A DNA stretch of 64,000 bases from Girardinichthys multiradiatus (lineage: Eukaryota; Chordata; Actinopteri; Cyprinodontiformes; Goodeidae). Made by a program: the position numbers and the translations under genes. The notes beneath the pieces were generated by a model. That model searched no databases. It was given only the letters and a program-made list of their open reading frames with translations, and was not told the origin of the DNA. Shown piece by piece: positions 22,620 through 34,312 of the stretch. Where the stretch lies: NCBI RefSeq assembly GCF_021462225.1, contig NC_061812.1:42701363-42765362 (forward strand). The letters run 5' to 3'. Each line of letters begins with the position of its first letter. Position 1 is the first letter of the stretch.

Positions 22620-25495
22620 CGATTTGCTTCCATACACAACGGACCGGCACAGTGCCCCCATTACTGTGGCAGCCGCACCAATCCGTCTGTCGATCTCCCG
22701 CTCCATTCTTCCTTCACTCGTGAACAAGACCCCGCGATACTTGAACACCTCCACTTGAGGCAGGAACTCCCCTCCAACCTGAAGAGGACAAGCCACCCTT
22801 TTCTGGTTGAGTACCATGGCCTTGGACTTGGAGGAGCTGATCCTCATCCCAGCCGCTTCACACTCGGCTGCGAACCGCCACAGTGCATGCTGTAGGTCTT
22901 GGCTAGAGGGGGCCAGCAGGACCACGTCATCCGCAAAAAGAAGAGACGAAATCCACTGGTCCCCAAACCAGACCCCCTCCGGCCCTTGGCTGCGTCTAGA
23001 AATCCTGTCCATAAAAGTTATGAACAGGACCGGTGACAAAGGGCAGCCCTGCTGGAGTCCAACATGCACCGGGAACAGGTCCGACTTAGTGCCGGCAATG
23101 CGGACCAAACTCCTGCTCCGCTCGTACAGGGACCGGATGGCCCCTAATAAAGGGCCAACGATTCCATACTCCTGGAGCACCCCCCACAGGGCATCACGAG
23201 GGACATAGTCGAATGCCTTCTCCAGGTCCACAAAACACATGTGAACCGGTTGGGCAAACTCCCATGAACCCTCGAGCATCCTGTAGAGGGTATAGAGCTG
23301 GTCCAGTGTTCCACGGCCGGGACGAAAACCACATTGCTCCTCCTGAAGCCGAGGTTCGACTATCGGTCGGGCTCTCCTCACCAATACCCTGATGTAGGCC
23401 TTACCAGGGAGGCTGAGGAGTGTGATCCCCCTGTAGTTGGAACACACCCTCCGGTCCCCCTTCTTATGAAGGGGGACCACCACCCCAGTCTGCCAATCCA
23501 AAGGCACTGTCCCCGTCCGCCACACAATGTTGAAGAGGCGTGTCAACCATGACAGCCCTACAACATCCAGAGACTTGAGCTACTCAGGGCGGATCTCATC
23601 CACCCCCGAAGCCTTGCCACCGCAGAGCTTTTTAACCACCTCGGTGACTTCAGCCTGGGTGATGAAAGAGTCCAACCCCGAGCCCCCAGCCTCTGTTTCC
23701 ACCACGGAATGCGTGATGGCAGGATTGAGGAGATCATCGAAGTAGTCCTTCCACCGCCCGATAATGTCCTCAGTCGAGGTCAGCAGTCTCTCAGCCCCAC
23801 TATAAACAGTGTTGGCGAAGCACTGCTTCCCCCTCCTGAAGCGCCGGACGGTTTGCCAGAAACGCTTCGTGGTCAACCGGTAGTCCTTCTCCATGGCCTA
23901 ACCGAACTCCTCCCAGGCCCGAGTTTTTGCCTCTGCCACAGCCCGGGCCACAGCACGCTTGGCCTCACGGTACCCGTCAGCCACCTCAAGAGTCCCACCA
24001 GCCAACCACAGCCGATAGGACTCTTTCTTCAGCTTGACAGCATCCCTTACTGCCGGTGTCCACCACCGGGTTCTGGGATTGCCGCCGCGACAGGCACCGC
24101 AGACCTTACGGCCGCAGCTACGGGCAGCATTATCGACAATAGATACGGAGAACATGGTCCACTCAGACTCTATGTCTCCAACATCCCCCGGGATCTGGTC
24201 GAAGCTCTCCCGGAGGTGGGAGTTGAATACATCCCTGGCCGAGGGCTCCGCCAGGCGTTCCCAGCAGACCCTCACTATGCGCTTGGGCCTGCCAAGTCTG
24301 TCCGGCTTTCTCCTCCTCCAGCGGATCCAACTCACCACCAGGTGGTGATCAGTGGACAACTCAGCCCCTCTCTTCACCCGAGTGTCCAAAACATGCGGCC
24401 GAAGGTCTGATGATACGACAACAAAGTCGACCATCGACCTCCTGTCTAGGGTGTCCTGGTGCCAAGTGCACTGATGGACACCCTTATGTTTGAACATGGT
24501 GTTCGTTATGGACAATCCGTGACTAGCACAGAAGTCCAATAACAAAACACCACTCGGATTCAGATCGGGGAGGCCATTCCTCCCGATCACGCCTCTCCAG
24601 GTGTCATTGTCGTTCCCCACATGGGCGTTGAAGTCCCCCAGCAGAATAATGGAGTCCCCGGGAGGGGCACTATCCAGCACCCCCGACAGGGACGCCAAGA
24701 AGGCCGGGTACTCCGCACTACCACTCGGCCCGTAGGCTGAAATGATAGTCAGAGACCTCTCCCCAACCCAAAGGCGCAGGGATACGACCCTCTCATCCAC
24801 TGGTGTAAACCCCAACACAAGACGGCTGAGCTGGGGGGCAACAAGCAAACCCACACCAGCCCGCCGCCTCTACCCGTGGGCCACTCCAGAGTAGAAGAGA
24901 GTCCAACCCCTCTCAAAGAGATGGGTTCCAGAGCCCACGCTATGCGTGGAGGCGAGCCCGACTATTTCTAGTCGATATCTCTCGACCTCCCACACAAGCT
25001 CAGGCTCCTTCCCCCCCAGCGAGGTAACATTCCACGTCCCTAGAGCCAGCCTAAGCATCCGGGGATTGGGCCGCTGAGGTCTCCACCTTCGTCCGCCACC
25101 CAATCCTCTTTGCACCGGTCCCTCACGGTTCCCCCTGCAGCTGGTGGGGCCACTGGGGGATGGCCTCGCGTCTCTCGTTCGGGCTTGGCCCGGCTGGGTC
25201 CCGCGAGGAGCAACCCGGAGCAACCCGGCCACCAGGTGCTCTCCGACGAGTCCCGACCCCAGGCCTGGCTCCATGGTGGGACCCCGGCTCCGCCGTACCG
25301 GGCGACGTCACGTGCCTCGATATTTTGGTCCTCATAAGGGATTCTTGAACCACTCTTTGTCTGACCCATCACCTAGAGCCTGTTTGCCATGGGAGACCCT
25401 ACCAGGGGCATTTAGGCCCCAGACAACATAGCCTATATGATCATTTGAGCACTCAAAACCTCCACCACGTTAAGGTGGCGGTTCAAGGAGGGGTA
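22620..25495 (-). mobile_element. Rex3 (RTE-clade) LINE, 3'-truncated
   Basis: Minus-strand non-LTR element running from about 25495 (5') to about 22640 (3'). Two segments, 23031-23051 and 23476-23495, match the conserved sites used in the literature to amplify Rex3 from fish (recalled from memory), which pins the family. It encodes an APE-type endonuclease followed by reverse transcriptase. The 5' end is preserved, but the C-terminal part of the protein and the 3' end are lost at about 22640, the opposite of the usual 5' truncation. It is much richer in GC than the flanks, as expected of a fairly young insertion. Confidence 0.9.
22640..25274 (-). pseudogene. Rex3 endonuclease-reverse transcriptase polyprotein
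   Basis: A single reading frame spans about 2.6 kb on the minus strand, broken only by three TAG codons (24870-24872, 23898-23900, 23580-23582). Endonuclease: GTWNVTSLGG near 25030, [10 protein letters not shown] near 24620 and the terminal STDHHLV near 24350. The place where a catalytic Glu is expected reads as part of ASTHS. RT: motif A CFVDLEKAFDYVPR, motif B LQQGCPLSPVLF, motif C LLFADDVVLL, all intact. The frame ends in unrelated sequence after GALCRSVV near 22640. The role would be target-primed reverse transcription; this copy is inactive. Confidence 0.9.
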
Positions 25496-27370
25496 TATAT
25501 TAAGATGTATTGTAGTAAAATGTAGGTTAATTGATAGCTAATTTTTTGCCTCTGGAAGGAAAGTGATGGATCAGATAAGATGGACACAGAAATAGCAAGA
25601 GACACAGCTACTGTCAACACAGGGAGGATTAGACAATGAGGAAAAAGAGACAATAGACAGAAGAAAAAAAAAAGAAAATGTATACAAATAATCACAAAAC
25701 ACAAACACACACAAACAGTGCAGTGTCAGTAGGCTTTATGTTTTCTTATGGTGACATGCAACACTAACGTAATATGTGTCAACAACTCATCTTCGTTTTA
25801 TTGTCTGCAGTTCCATGTTACAGTTTGATGCGACTGTGTTGTTCTGAATGGACGGTCTTAACCTCCACTGCAAGTACAGAACATCCAGGCTACTTTAGTT
25901 ATTAGGGCCTTTATTACTGTACACTAAAAGGTTGTATTCTGCCCCTCTATTTATTTTTGTTTAACAGTGTAATTGTGTTAAAACAAACTGCTTTCAGTGG
26001 TCTATCTCTCTAATTTACATATTTTACTCATACGCAGGCTTGAATATCTGATACCTCCTTATATTGAAAGGAGTCTTGTGGAGTGAAATTCTGAACACAA
26101 AATATTTAATACACACATTCACGGTGCTGTGTTCTATATTATAGTTTTTGCTAGATTTAACTATATTTTTCAATGTTTTCTATTTTTTTACTGTAAAAAG
26201 TGTGAGATTCTTGCTTATAATCTGCCATAGAATCCTGATATATGTGTCCTTTTTTTACTTCAAGACCCTGCTCCTTTTAGTTGTGTCTGCACGGTCCTGG
26301 GTTGGAGTAAGTTCTACGGTAGATGAGCAGTGATTATTAGAGATGGCAGCTTAAGTACGTGCTTTAAACTGTGAACTAATTCCCTTAAGGCCACACTTTA
26401 AAGTGTGAAAAAACAATCATGTGACATGAGATGCTTGAAGCAGCAACTACTTTATTCCCTGAATTAAACCTAAACTGGTATGCAATTTTATGAGTGGAGC
26501 ACCAGTCTTGGATTTCTCAATATATAGTAATACCATCTTTAACAAGGAGCAGTGAAAGTTTGTTCTCAAATGGATGATAATCAACCTGAGTTTGGAAATA
26601 ACTATTTGACTTTACACATAAATACAAATTTGCAAAAAGGACTCCCATTTAGATTTCATTTAGGAATAAAATCCTTATGATTAAAAAATTTCCAAAGCCC
26701 ATGTCCTGTATGATTACATCAACTATATGCCATGTGTGCCTTTTGCTTTCATGTTTTTCCTTGTAAATGTGAATATTTGTCAATGCTCAGTCATACACAA
26801 ATCCACAAACAGAAGTTTCAAACATGTGCCATGCTTGATATGTAATAGAATTCTTCAGTTAAAACAACAACACAAAAAAAAGAGTTTTAAATGTGAGCGC
26901 CAATGAGGTCACTGGTGTTGAAGCTTCCAGTAACTGAACCAATTTTTTGCAACAATTGGCTTGTGTGCTTCAGTGCTTCACCAAAGCCGTTGCCCATCGG
27001 TAGTGATTATCGCCGGAGGAGCCAGGTTTGCTAGGAGGGTTGTGTTTTTTTTTCCAGAAATGAGGAAATTCTTATTCCCCCCAATTTAATGCTCCGAGAT
27101 CACAATAGATGCAGCAGGGCTGTTTTGTTTGATGCAGTGTTGATTACTTATTGGTTGCAGCTGGTGGGACAATCCTCCAACTCCAGAACACCGGACTCAA
27201 TTTGCAGTTAGACAGACTGACACACACACACACACACAGCAAGAAAACCAAAGATTGTGGAAGATATGCAAACAATGTTGCTTTCCAAATGCTCACTCTC
27301 TACATCGCACTGCTTTCTTTAAAGGTAATGAACTACCTTGGGATGTTTACAATGGACAGCAAAGGTTTAA
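25496..27370. other. No recognisable gene; one CA microsatellite
   Basis: AT-rich, short frames only. A (CA)9 run lies at 27221-27238. The segment 27372-27440 (from CAGTGGCGGATGCTGG) may be the terminal part of the hAT-type element whose coding remnant follows, but no second end was found. Confidence 0.5.
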
Positions 27371-27440
27371 ACCAGTGGCGGATGCTGGTCTTTCAAGGAA
27401 GGGAAGTTCAATTTCGGCCTACATCATAAAATGTGTCGGT

Positions 27441-28060
27441 TTATTTATACGTAAATTCTACCCTCCGTTCCTTTTCAAGAAAATGATCTGTGACCCTGTC
27501 ATACCAACAAGGCATCTTTTCCAGGGACTTGACTAGTGTCCTCTTAATGGCCGGCAGAGCTAGGCTGCTTAAACGGCCTTGGCCCATGGTGTTGTGGGTG
27601 TAAGACTTGAGACGCTTTAAACAGGAGAAGCTCTTCTCTACACCTGCAGATGTAGCTCCAATCGTTGCCACTAATGACAATAGTTTGAAGACCTCAGGCA
27701 TTGCACTGTCCAACTCCATGTCTTTCAGAAACAGCAAGAAATCACATAGCTTTCCCCTATTGCCCTGCAAGTCCTGGTTTGAATATAGGACTTAAAGTTC
27801 AGACCTCAGTCTCCCTGAATCAAAGAACTGGCCAAAACGTTTCAGGACACTCTGAAATGCCTCCTCTGGAAACACTTGTCACTTCTCATCAAATTTCCCT
27901 GGATTGACCAATTCCAAGAAGCGCAGACTTTCCAAATTTGCAAAACGTTTAAACTTCAAACTGTGGATTGAGTATCAAATAATCCAGAAAACACTCTGAC
28001 TCAGAGTAAGGATCCTTAACCCCTAAATAGTGCACGAGGGGACCTTTCAAACACAAGACA
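27441..28060 (-). pseudogene. hAT-family transposase C-terminal (dimerisation) region
   Basis: The minus-strand frame 27441-27770 reads IGATSAGVEKSFSCLKRLKS, then a TMGQGRLSSLAL segment and an IKRTLVK segment. This is the C-terminal dimerisation region of hAT transposases, of the type also found in ZMYM1-like proteins. Continuing upstream on the same strand to about 28060, further transposase-like sequence is readable (LRFLELVNPGKFDEK and an AFQSVLKRFGQFFDSGRL segment) but with stops. Only the last roughly 200 residues remain; the catalytic DDE core is absent. The product would cut and paste the element's DNA; this fragment cannot. Confidence 0.75.
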
Positions 28061-28753
28061 AGGATGTTGTGACACTCCTGAGAGGAGAAGTAAATAATAT
28101 TGAGCATTTTATTTCAGTGGCATGTTTTGTTGGAAATCCTTACATAGCCCAGCAAAAGTAGCTACGTTCCTTTACTTGTACATAGTTTGTCACATCACAA
28201 CTGTTGGGGTCATCCATTTTGGGGAAATAGACCGGCTGGGCTGCGCAGTTCGACATGTGCAGCTCAACAAACATCGCAGCTCTGACGTCACCCGGGAATA
28301 TAAAGCCTGCGGAAAGTACACTTTCGTTGCATCTCCAGCGTGTCTCACGGGACGACACAACAGGCGCATATCTGGAGAGACAAAAGTTTGCACTTTTCCT
28401 TCACACTGGCCATTCCCAGAAGAGTTTAAAAGCTGGAAATCTGTCTGATACAAGAAGGTCAGAAGATTCATAACTGATCGAAGACCCCACCAACACTCTG
28501 ACACAGATGCAAACCCCACAGAGGTTTTATTTTCAAGAGACCCCTTGTTGGTGCAGTCGACTGTAACGGTTCTTCATATTTTCTCCGTTTTGGATGAATG
28601 AGAAGTTTACCGTTCTTTTTTTTTTTTTGAGTTGATCACGGACACCTGATCCCCCCATATTCTTCTTCAGACCTACGACCCATCCTCAACCGATGTAGAG
28701 AAGAAGTCAATGTCAAAGTAGTTTATTTATTTTTTTATATTAAATTGGATAGG
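28061..28753. other. No gene; promoter-like segment inside
   Basis: No open frame that I recognise. The part at 28230-28400 is richer in CpG than the surroundings and holds the CRE/TATA module listed separately. It might be part of the hAT-derived element or of another LTR, and its ends are unclear. Confidence 0.4.
28283..28305 (+). promoter_or_regulatory. CRE palindrome plus TATA box
   Basis: TGACGTCA at 28283-28290 is followed six bases later by AATATAAAG at 28297-28305, in CpG-rich surroundings. CRE close to a TATA box is a typical strong promoter or LTR arrangement, which would start plus-strand transcription near 28330. No transcript evidence is available from sequence alone. Confidence 0.35.
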
Positions 28754-29225
28754 TGTATTGTAGAATATAAACTATCTATGTGTGTAACTGGAATGTGCAG
28801 ATAGAGGTCATAAATTGGTGAAGGACAGGGGGAGTAGCGAATAGGGAGTGCAAGGTCATAAATTGGTGAAGGACAGTGGGGTGCAGCGGACAGGGAGTGC
28901 CGGAGACAAGATAAGATGAGTCTGCTGGAAGTAATAACAAGAAGCACTCCTTATTTGGACATAAGGAACTGTTATGCTATACAATTGAGTGATATGATAT
29001 ATGTAAAAAAGGAAATGTTGAACATACCCTGGAGACTTAATAAAACGAGCTGGAAGCAGAGAGAGAGCAGAGTTGTTGCTCGCAGGTGTTGGCTGGGTGG
29101 CTGGGGCATCTCTCTCTCCCTCTGAGCAGAGGCGAACTTCAGCTGATTGTATTTTGTGTTTATTTCACTCTTTTGAAACCTGTGCCCAAATCAACGGACC
29201 TGGGGAAGCAGAGACGGCTTCGACA
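28754..29225 (+). repeat. 5' LTR of the endogenous retrovirus
   Basis: The 3' boundary is set by the primer-binding site that follows: the LTR ends in ...CGACA at 29225. The 5' end is placed at a TGTA near 28754 but is not certain. Inside are two tandem 48-base units (28806-28853, 28854-28901), each starting GGTCATAAATTGGTGAAGG, in U3, and a polyadenylation signal AATAAA at 29039-29044 that places R. No second copy of this LTR was seen downstream. Confidence 0.65.
28806..28901 (+). repeat. Two tandem 48-bp units in U3
   Basis: Both units begin GGTCATAAATTGGTGAAGGA and are largely alike afterwards. Direct repeats in retroviral U3 are often enhancers; that role is inferred here. Confidence 0.75.
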
Positions 29226-29228
29226 ACT

Positions 29229-29247
29229 TGGGGGTGTCGTCCGGGAT
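29229..29247 (+). promoter_or_regulatory. Retroviral primer-binding site, tRNA-Pro-like
   Basis: TGGGGGTGTCGTCCGGGAT differs from the proline-tRNA primer site of gammaretroviruses by one substitution and one extra base. It lies three bases after the presumed LTR end, the normal place for minus-strand priming. Confidence 0.75.
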
Positions 29248-29477
29248 TTGGGAAAACAGGTGAAAATTGGGATCACTGACAAGGACCAACAGACACCGGA
29301 CACAGGCTAGCCAAAACTACAGAAAAGGTAAGTAGAACCTGTTTTATCAAACTCTGCTTTTGGATAGGCTAAATTAATATTGTGAAAAATAACACCGTAA
29401 GAATAGGAAGTCCTGTGAGTTTGAGACGTTTTTCTTAAGAGCCGTGAACAGAAGTTATTACAACTGTAAGACCGGCC

Positions 29478-29577
29478 ATGAGCTGTGAGCTGGACACACA
29501 CCCCAGCAAGACCAGACAATATTTATAGTTTAAATGAATGAGCTGTGAGCTGGACACACACCCCGGCAAGAACAGAC
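29478..29577 (+). repeat. 60-bp tandem duplication in the retroviral leader
   Basis: ATGAGCTGTGAGCTGGACAC begins both 29478 and 29538, and the 40-base cores differ at only two positions. It lies between the splice donor and the gag-like frame. Confidence 0.85.
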
Positions 29578-29999
29578 TAATTAGGAAAACACGAGTGAAT
29601 GAAAGCTGTTGAGTGGAGAAGAACGCCAAGCAGCGAGCGGCTCCCATTGCGGGTTAAAAATAAAAAAAACGTTGGGAAAGGCCCGGGGGACTGGATAAGT
29701 GTTCGGTGTGGTAAGCTGACGGTGATAACAAGGACCGGCCACTGAAAACAGGCTCCTGGGGGGTGGATATGTTCTGAAAGAACCTTCAATTAGACCGGGA
29801 ACTCGGGACATAGCGTGCCACACGTCCCGGTCAGCCAGAACTGAATGAGTGAGTGACTGAGATAATGCATTAAATATATCTTTTAGAAAAAAAGGATAGT
29901 AGTTGTCATAAGATGGAAGGTGAATTTTATAGAGAAATAGATAATAGTGGACAGGAACAGAATGGTCCATAGAAGAGCATAGAGAACCAGCTGCTAATA

Positions 30000-30296
30000 A
30001 TGAAAGCTGCTATTAAAAAATCACATGAACATAAAGAGGAGCAGAAGTTGGTTAAATGGATGGATTCTAAAATAAATGAAGAATTGTCAAAAGATGGAAA
30101 ATGCAAGACAGATAGAGAGAATGTTGGCAAGTGGTTCTGGTTGAAGATGAAACAGTCAAAACAGGAGAAAGAGTTGGCTGACAAACAGTGTAGAGACAGC
30201 AGGTGGTTGGGCAGAGGAAAGTGGAAGGAACTTACAGACAAAGCAGAAAAGGATGAGAAATTTTGGTCACAGATGGGTTTGCTGTGCTATGACTGA
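30000..30296 (+). CDS. Lysine-rich frame at the gag position, unidentified
   Basis: A 98-codon plus-strand frame starting ATG at 30000, rich in Lys and Glu, with no zinc knuckle or other gag landmark. It sits between the leader and pol, where matrix/gag should begin, so it may be a gag remnant. No function can be assigned and it may not be coding. Confidence 0.25.
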   Translation: MKAAIKKSHEHKEEQKLVKWMDSKINEELSKDGKCKTDRENVGKWFWLKMKQSKQEKELADKQCRDSRWLGRGKWKELTDKAEKDEKFWSQMGLLCYD

Positions 30297-30340
30297 GAAA
30301 AGAGACAGGAAAAGCAGACAGATTAAAGATAGCAGTACAG

Positions 30341-33300
30341 TTGAAATGCCGCCATCATATGCACTTGCAACCTGAAACCACCGCGCACAGAGGCATTCTC
30401 TCGGCTTTCCATCGGTGGAAATCCTGGGTCTCCACTCTGGCGCCCTATGTACCTCCTCCTGACCCCCCGCATGTCACCTTGTTTTATGATAGAAACAATT
30501 GTGAATGCTACCAGGAAAGCTTTGCTGACGAGTTAGAGGGTACGCACTGGGACATTGTCACCACAGACATTTATGTAGCACCAGAAGGAGTGGTGGCCGA
30601 GGTTCACTTGGCTGAAGAGCAGGAAGTGTGGTTTAGGATGTGGTCTGATGGCGTGCCTCATGTCTCTTTGGCTCTGCACCCAGGTCATGAAGCACGTGAA
30701 CTTGGAGGTGTGTTAAAACGCTCCCTGAGCCTACAGGATTGGCAGCCTTTGGTAACCCCCAACCTTTTTTACTCGCCCTCAGGGAACACCTATCGCATAT
30801 TCAACCACTCCACGGATGTGGGCATGCTGGAGCATGTTCAGTTAGACAGACACCATGGTAGGGAAAAAACAGACCATCCGCTGGCAGCTGCTATTGTGGA
30901 AAAAATGCCTTCCACCCTCTGGGCAGAGGGGCCCACAGATGTAGGCCTGATTCAATGTTCCCCCATTACCTTTCAGTTGACCACCAACCAACCAATATGG
31001 AACCCCCAATACCCTCACAAACCAGCAGCAGAACTTAGCATTAAAGATACAGTGGCAGGCCTCTGGAACTCAGGTGTTTTAGAGTCCGCACATTCCTCTT
31101 CATGGAACACACCCATTCTGCCAGTGGAGAAAAAAGGGATGGGTAAACGGTGCATGGCACATGATTTACGGGCCATAAATGCAGCTTTGGCCACCCCTAC
31201 CGTTCCCGTGCCCAATCCCTATGTTGCTCTGACAAATCTTAACCCTGACCATTGCTGGTTTACCTGCATTTACCTAGCCAACGCATTATTCTCCCTTCCT
31301 TTAGCTGAGGAATGCAGGGACATTTTCGCATTTACCTATAAATCCCATAGGTATAGATACACTCGTTTGCTGCAGGGATATGCGCTTTCTCCAGGAATCT
31401 TCAATCAGGTTCTGAAAGACTCTCTCCAAGATTACCCATTACCACCAAACACCACTGTGATTCAGTACATGGATGACATTCTCCTCGCAACACCCACTGT
31501 GGCTTAATGCCTTGAGGCAACAGCAATTGTCCTGTCGCATTTGGCCAAAAGAGGCTACAAGGTTAGCAAAGCCAAACTCCAAATCTGCAGATGCCAGGTT
31601 GACTTTCTGGGCAGAGTTGTTTCCCAACCTGGCACAGGGATGTCCCCAGCTCACCAATCTGCAGTTTTGTCCCACCCACAACCACTCCTGGTTAAGGACA
31701 TGTTGTCTTTCCTAGGTCTCACAGGGTATAGCAGATCTTTTGTGCCCAGCTACACCGACCTCAGTGCACCCCTTAGAGATCTTGTCAAAAAACAGGGCAT
31801 GAGAAACCTCACTGCCCCACTTGAATGGACCAGAGAAGCTGAAGAAGCGTTCATTAACTTAAAAACCAGCCTCTCGCAAGATGCACATTTCGCACACCCA
31901 GATTAAACGTTGCCCTTCCAGTTGGATGTTTCTGTCACAGCACACACGGCAAATGGTGTGCTGTTCCAGAAAAAAAGTTGGAATAAGAACAGTGCTAATG
32001 TACATAAGTGTAATGTTGGACAATATAGAACAAAGACATCATGAGTGCACCCGACACGCAGCAGGGATGGCTAAAATAATCCAAAAAACAGCTCACGTAG
32101 TGATGGGACATCCTCTTAACATATTGACATCACATGGTGTGGTGGCCTTTGTGAACTCTCAGGCTTTCACACTCTCACCATTGAGACAACAGAGGCTGAG
32201 TAAGGTGCTGGAGGCCCCAAACATCACATACACACATGAAGGAATAAACATGGCAGATAGAATAATTACCGGTACACCACATGTCTGCGCAGAAAAAGTG
32301 GAGTTCAATGAAAAAATCAGACCAGATCTACAAAGTACATTCCTAACAGACGCCTGAAACCTGTACACAGACGGGTGCTGCTTCAGACATGACACAGAAG
32401 GACTTAAGGCAGCATACGCAGTGTTGGAAGACACAGGGACAGATTTTGTCACAGTACAGGCAGAGGAACTGACAGACGCACAATCAGCGCAGAGAGCAGA
32501 CGTTTTGGCAGTAATAGCTGCTCTGGAACTAGGAGCAGGACAGAAGGTTAACATCTACACAGATTCTGCATACGCTAGAGGAGCGGTACATGTAGAACTC
32601 AAACAGTGGCTGAGGACAGGATTCAGAACTGCAGGACAGAAACCCATTAAACATGAACAGGAAATGAGAAAGTTGGCTGAAGCTTTGTTGCTCCCTCAAG
32701 AAGTAGCCGTCATTAAATGCAGAGGACATGACAGCAGTAACACCAGAGTAGCACAAGGGAACCAGGCAGCTGACCAGGCAGCTAAACAGTGTGCAGGATA
32801 TCAGCCCATGCACATAATGCTGTGTTCAGAAGCAGGGTGGACACCAGAACCCACCCTGGAAGAAGTAATGAAATTACAAAAGGGGGCCTCTCCTGAGGAA
32901 AAATCCGTTTGGAAGGCCCGAGGGGCTCAGAGGATCAGAGTGGTCTCTGGAGAAGCCCAGACGGATGTCCCATCTTGCCACCAGGTCTTACCAAAGTAGC
33001 CCTAGAAGAAGCACATGGAGTAGGACATGTGGGAACAACGCAAATGTTGAAAAATCTCGAACACTGGTGGCACCCTTTTTTGAAACCAATGGCAGTGCAT
33101 TGGATTAATTCATGTGAGATGTGCAGGCAGTTCAATGTTAGACCAACCTTGAAGCCAGCACCTGGAAAGTTCCCAATAGACACAATAGCAGGAAAAGAGG
33201 TTATCATTGATTATACAGACATGACTGAGAGAGTAAATGGGTTCAGATATCTGTTGGTGTGTGTGGATGCATTTACTGGATGGCCGGAGGCATGGCCTAC

Positions 33301-34060
33301 AAAAAAGGAAGACAGCAAATCTGTGGTGAAGTGTTTGATAAATAATTATATCCCTAGACACGGTTTTCCAGCTAAAATACGGTCTGACAACGGAACACAT
33401 TTCAAAAATGAGGAACTCAAGGAAGTGGAACGATTCCTGGGACTGAAACACTCATTTGGCACTGTGTACCATACACAGTCACAGGGGAAGGTTGAAAGAA
33501 TGAATCAAACCCTTAAAACCAAATTGGCTAAAATCTGTGCACAGACCAAAATGAATTGGGTTACTGCTTTACCATTAGCTCTGATGTCTGTACGGAGCTC
33601 TATAAATCAGGAACATGGTTTGACCCCACATGAGCTGCAAACAAGGAGGCCCTTTCTATTCCCCCAAACAAGGTTACCGTTTCTCACTGAGTGTGAACAA
33701 TCTATGTCTCATCGTGATTATTACAGATCTCTCCACAGTCTTGTTATAGCTTTCTCCAAACAGATCCCAGCAGAACCATAGACCAGGGTCGGAACCACCA
33801 CCTCGGAAGCCGAGTGGGTCCTCCTGAAAGTCATCAAAAGAAAGTGGTCAGAGCCAAGGTGGACCGGTCCATTTCAGGTCACAGAGAGGACAACCCATGC
33901 AGTCAGGCTGATGGGCAAAGGTGCTACTTGGTATCACTGGAGCCAGAATCCAGGAGCAGAATCACCTCAACGATCCCTTTCTCAGGTTCAGGAGGATCTG
34001 AGCGAAAACACAGGAAAAGACAATCTCACTTCTCTCACCCAAGAAGGGGCAGAATAATCC
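30341..34060 (+). pseudogene. Retroviral pol (RT, RNase H, integrase), broken
   Basis: Pre-RT and RT regions occupy 30341-31906 in one frame, with a stop at 31505-31507. The motif with LSPGIF and the YMDD box (31468-31479) are present. The motif A position that should hold a catalytic Asp reads Tyr (YLANALF). Connection and RNase H (about 31970-32940, another frame) show YTDG and YTDSAYA and the final Asp in NQAADQAA, but a stop at 32355-32357 lies before them, and the usual Glu position reads Asp. Integrase (32940-33781) returns to the first frame with an HGVGH/CEMC zinc motif and the D-D-E residues (DYTDM, SDNGTHF, GKVERMN). After a stop at 33779-33781 a WTGPF segment follows. Inactive. Confidence 0.88.
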
Positions 34061-34312
34061 CCGGGTGAGAGAAATTAGCCCAGGGTTAGTCTGCCCTGAG
34101 AGCTGAAGACAGAAGAAGAATAGCAGAAGAAGAGACGGAAGTGATTGAGTTTCCCTCTCACTAGGAGTGGTAGAGTTTCCCTCCCACCCCAGAAGACACT
34201 GTTCGGCGAACATTTTATATTTTATACTACATTTTGATTTTTTTGTATCTTTTTTCAGGTTATGATTTAACTTTATATGTTTATGTTTTAAGTTTCATAA
34301 ATTTTAAGAAAA

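Noticed and set aside
23709..24410. Plus-strand open frame of 233 codons
   Set aside because: It is antisense to the Rex3 endonuclease frame. High GC and absence of stops in the opposite strand produce a shadow with no recognisable domain.
22640..25274. Amber stops in Rex3 as programmed readthrough
   Set aside because: Three scattered TAG codons at positions that the family fills with ordinary residues fit simple decay better.
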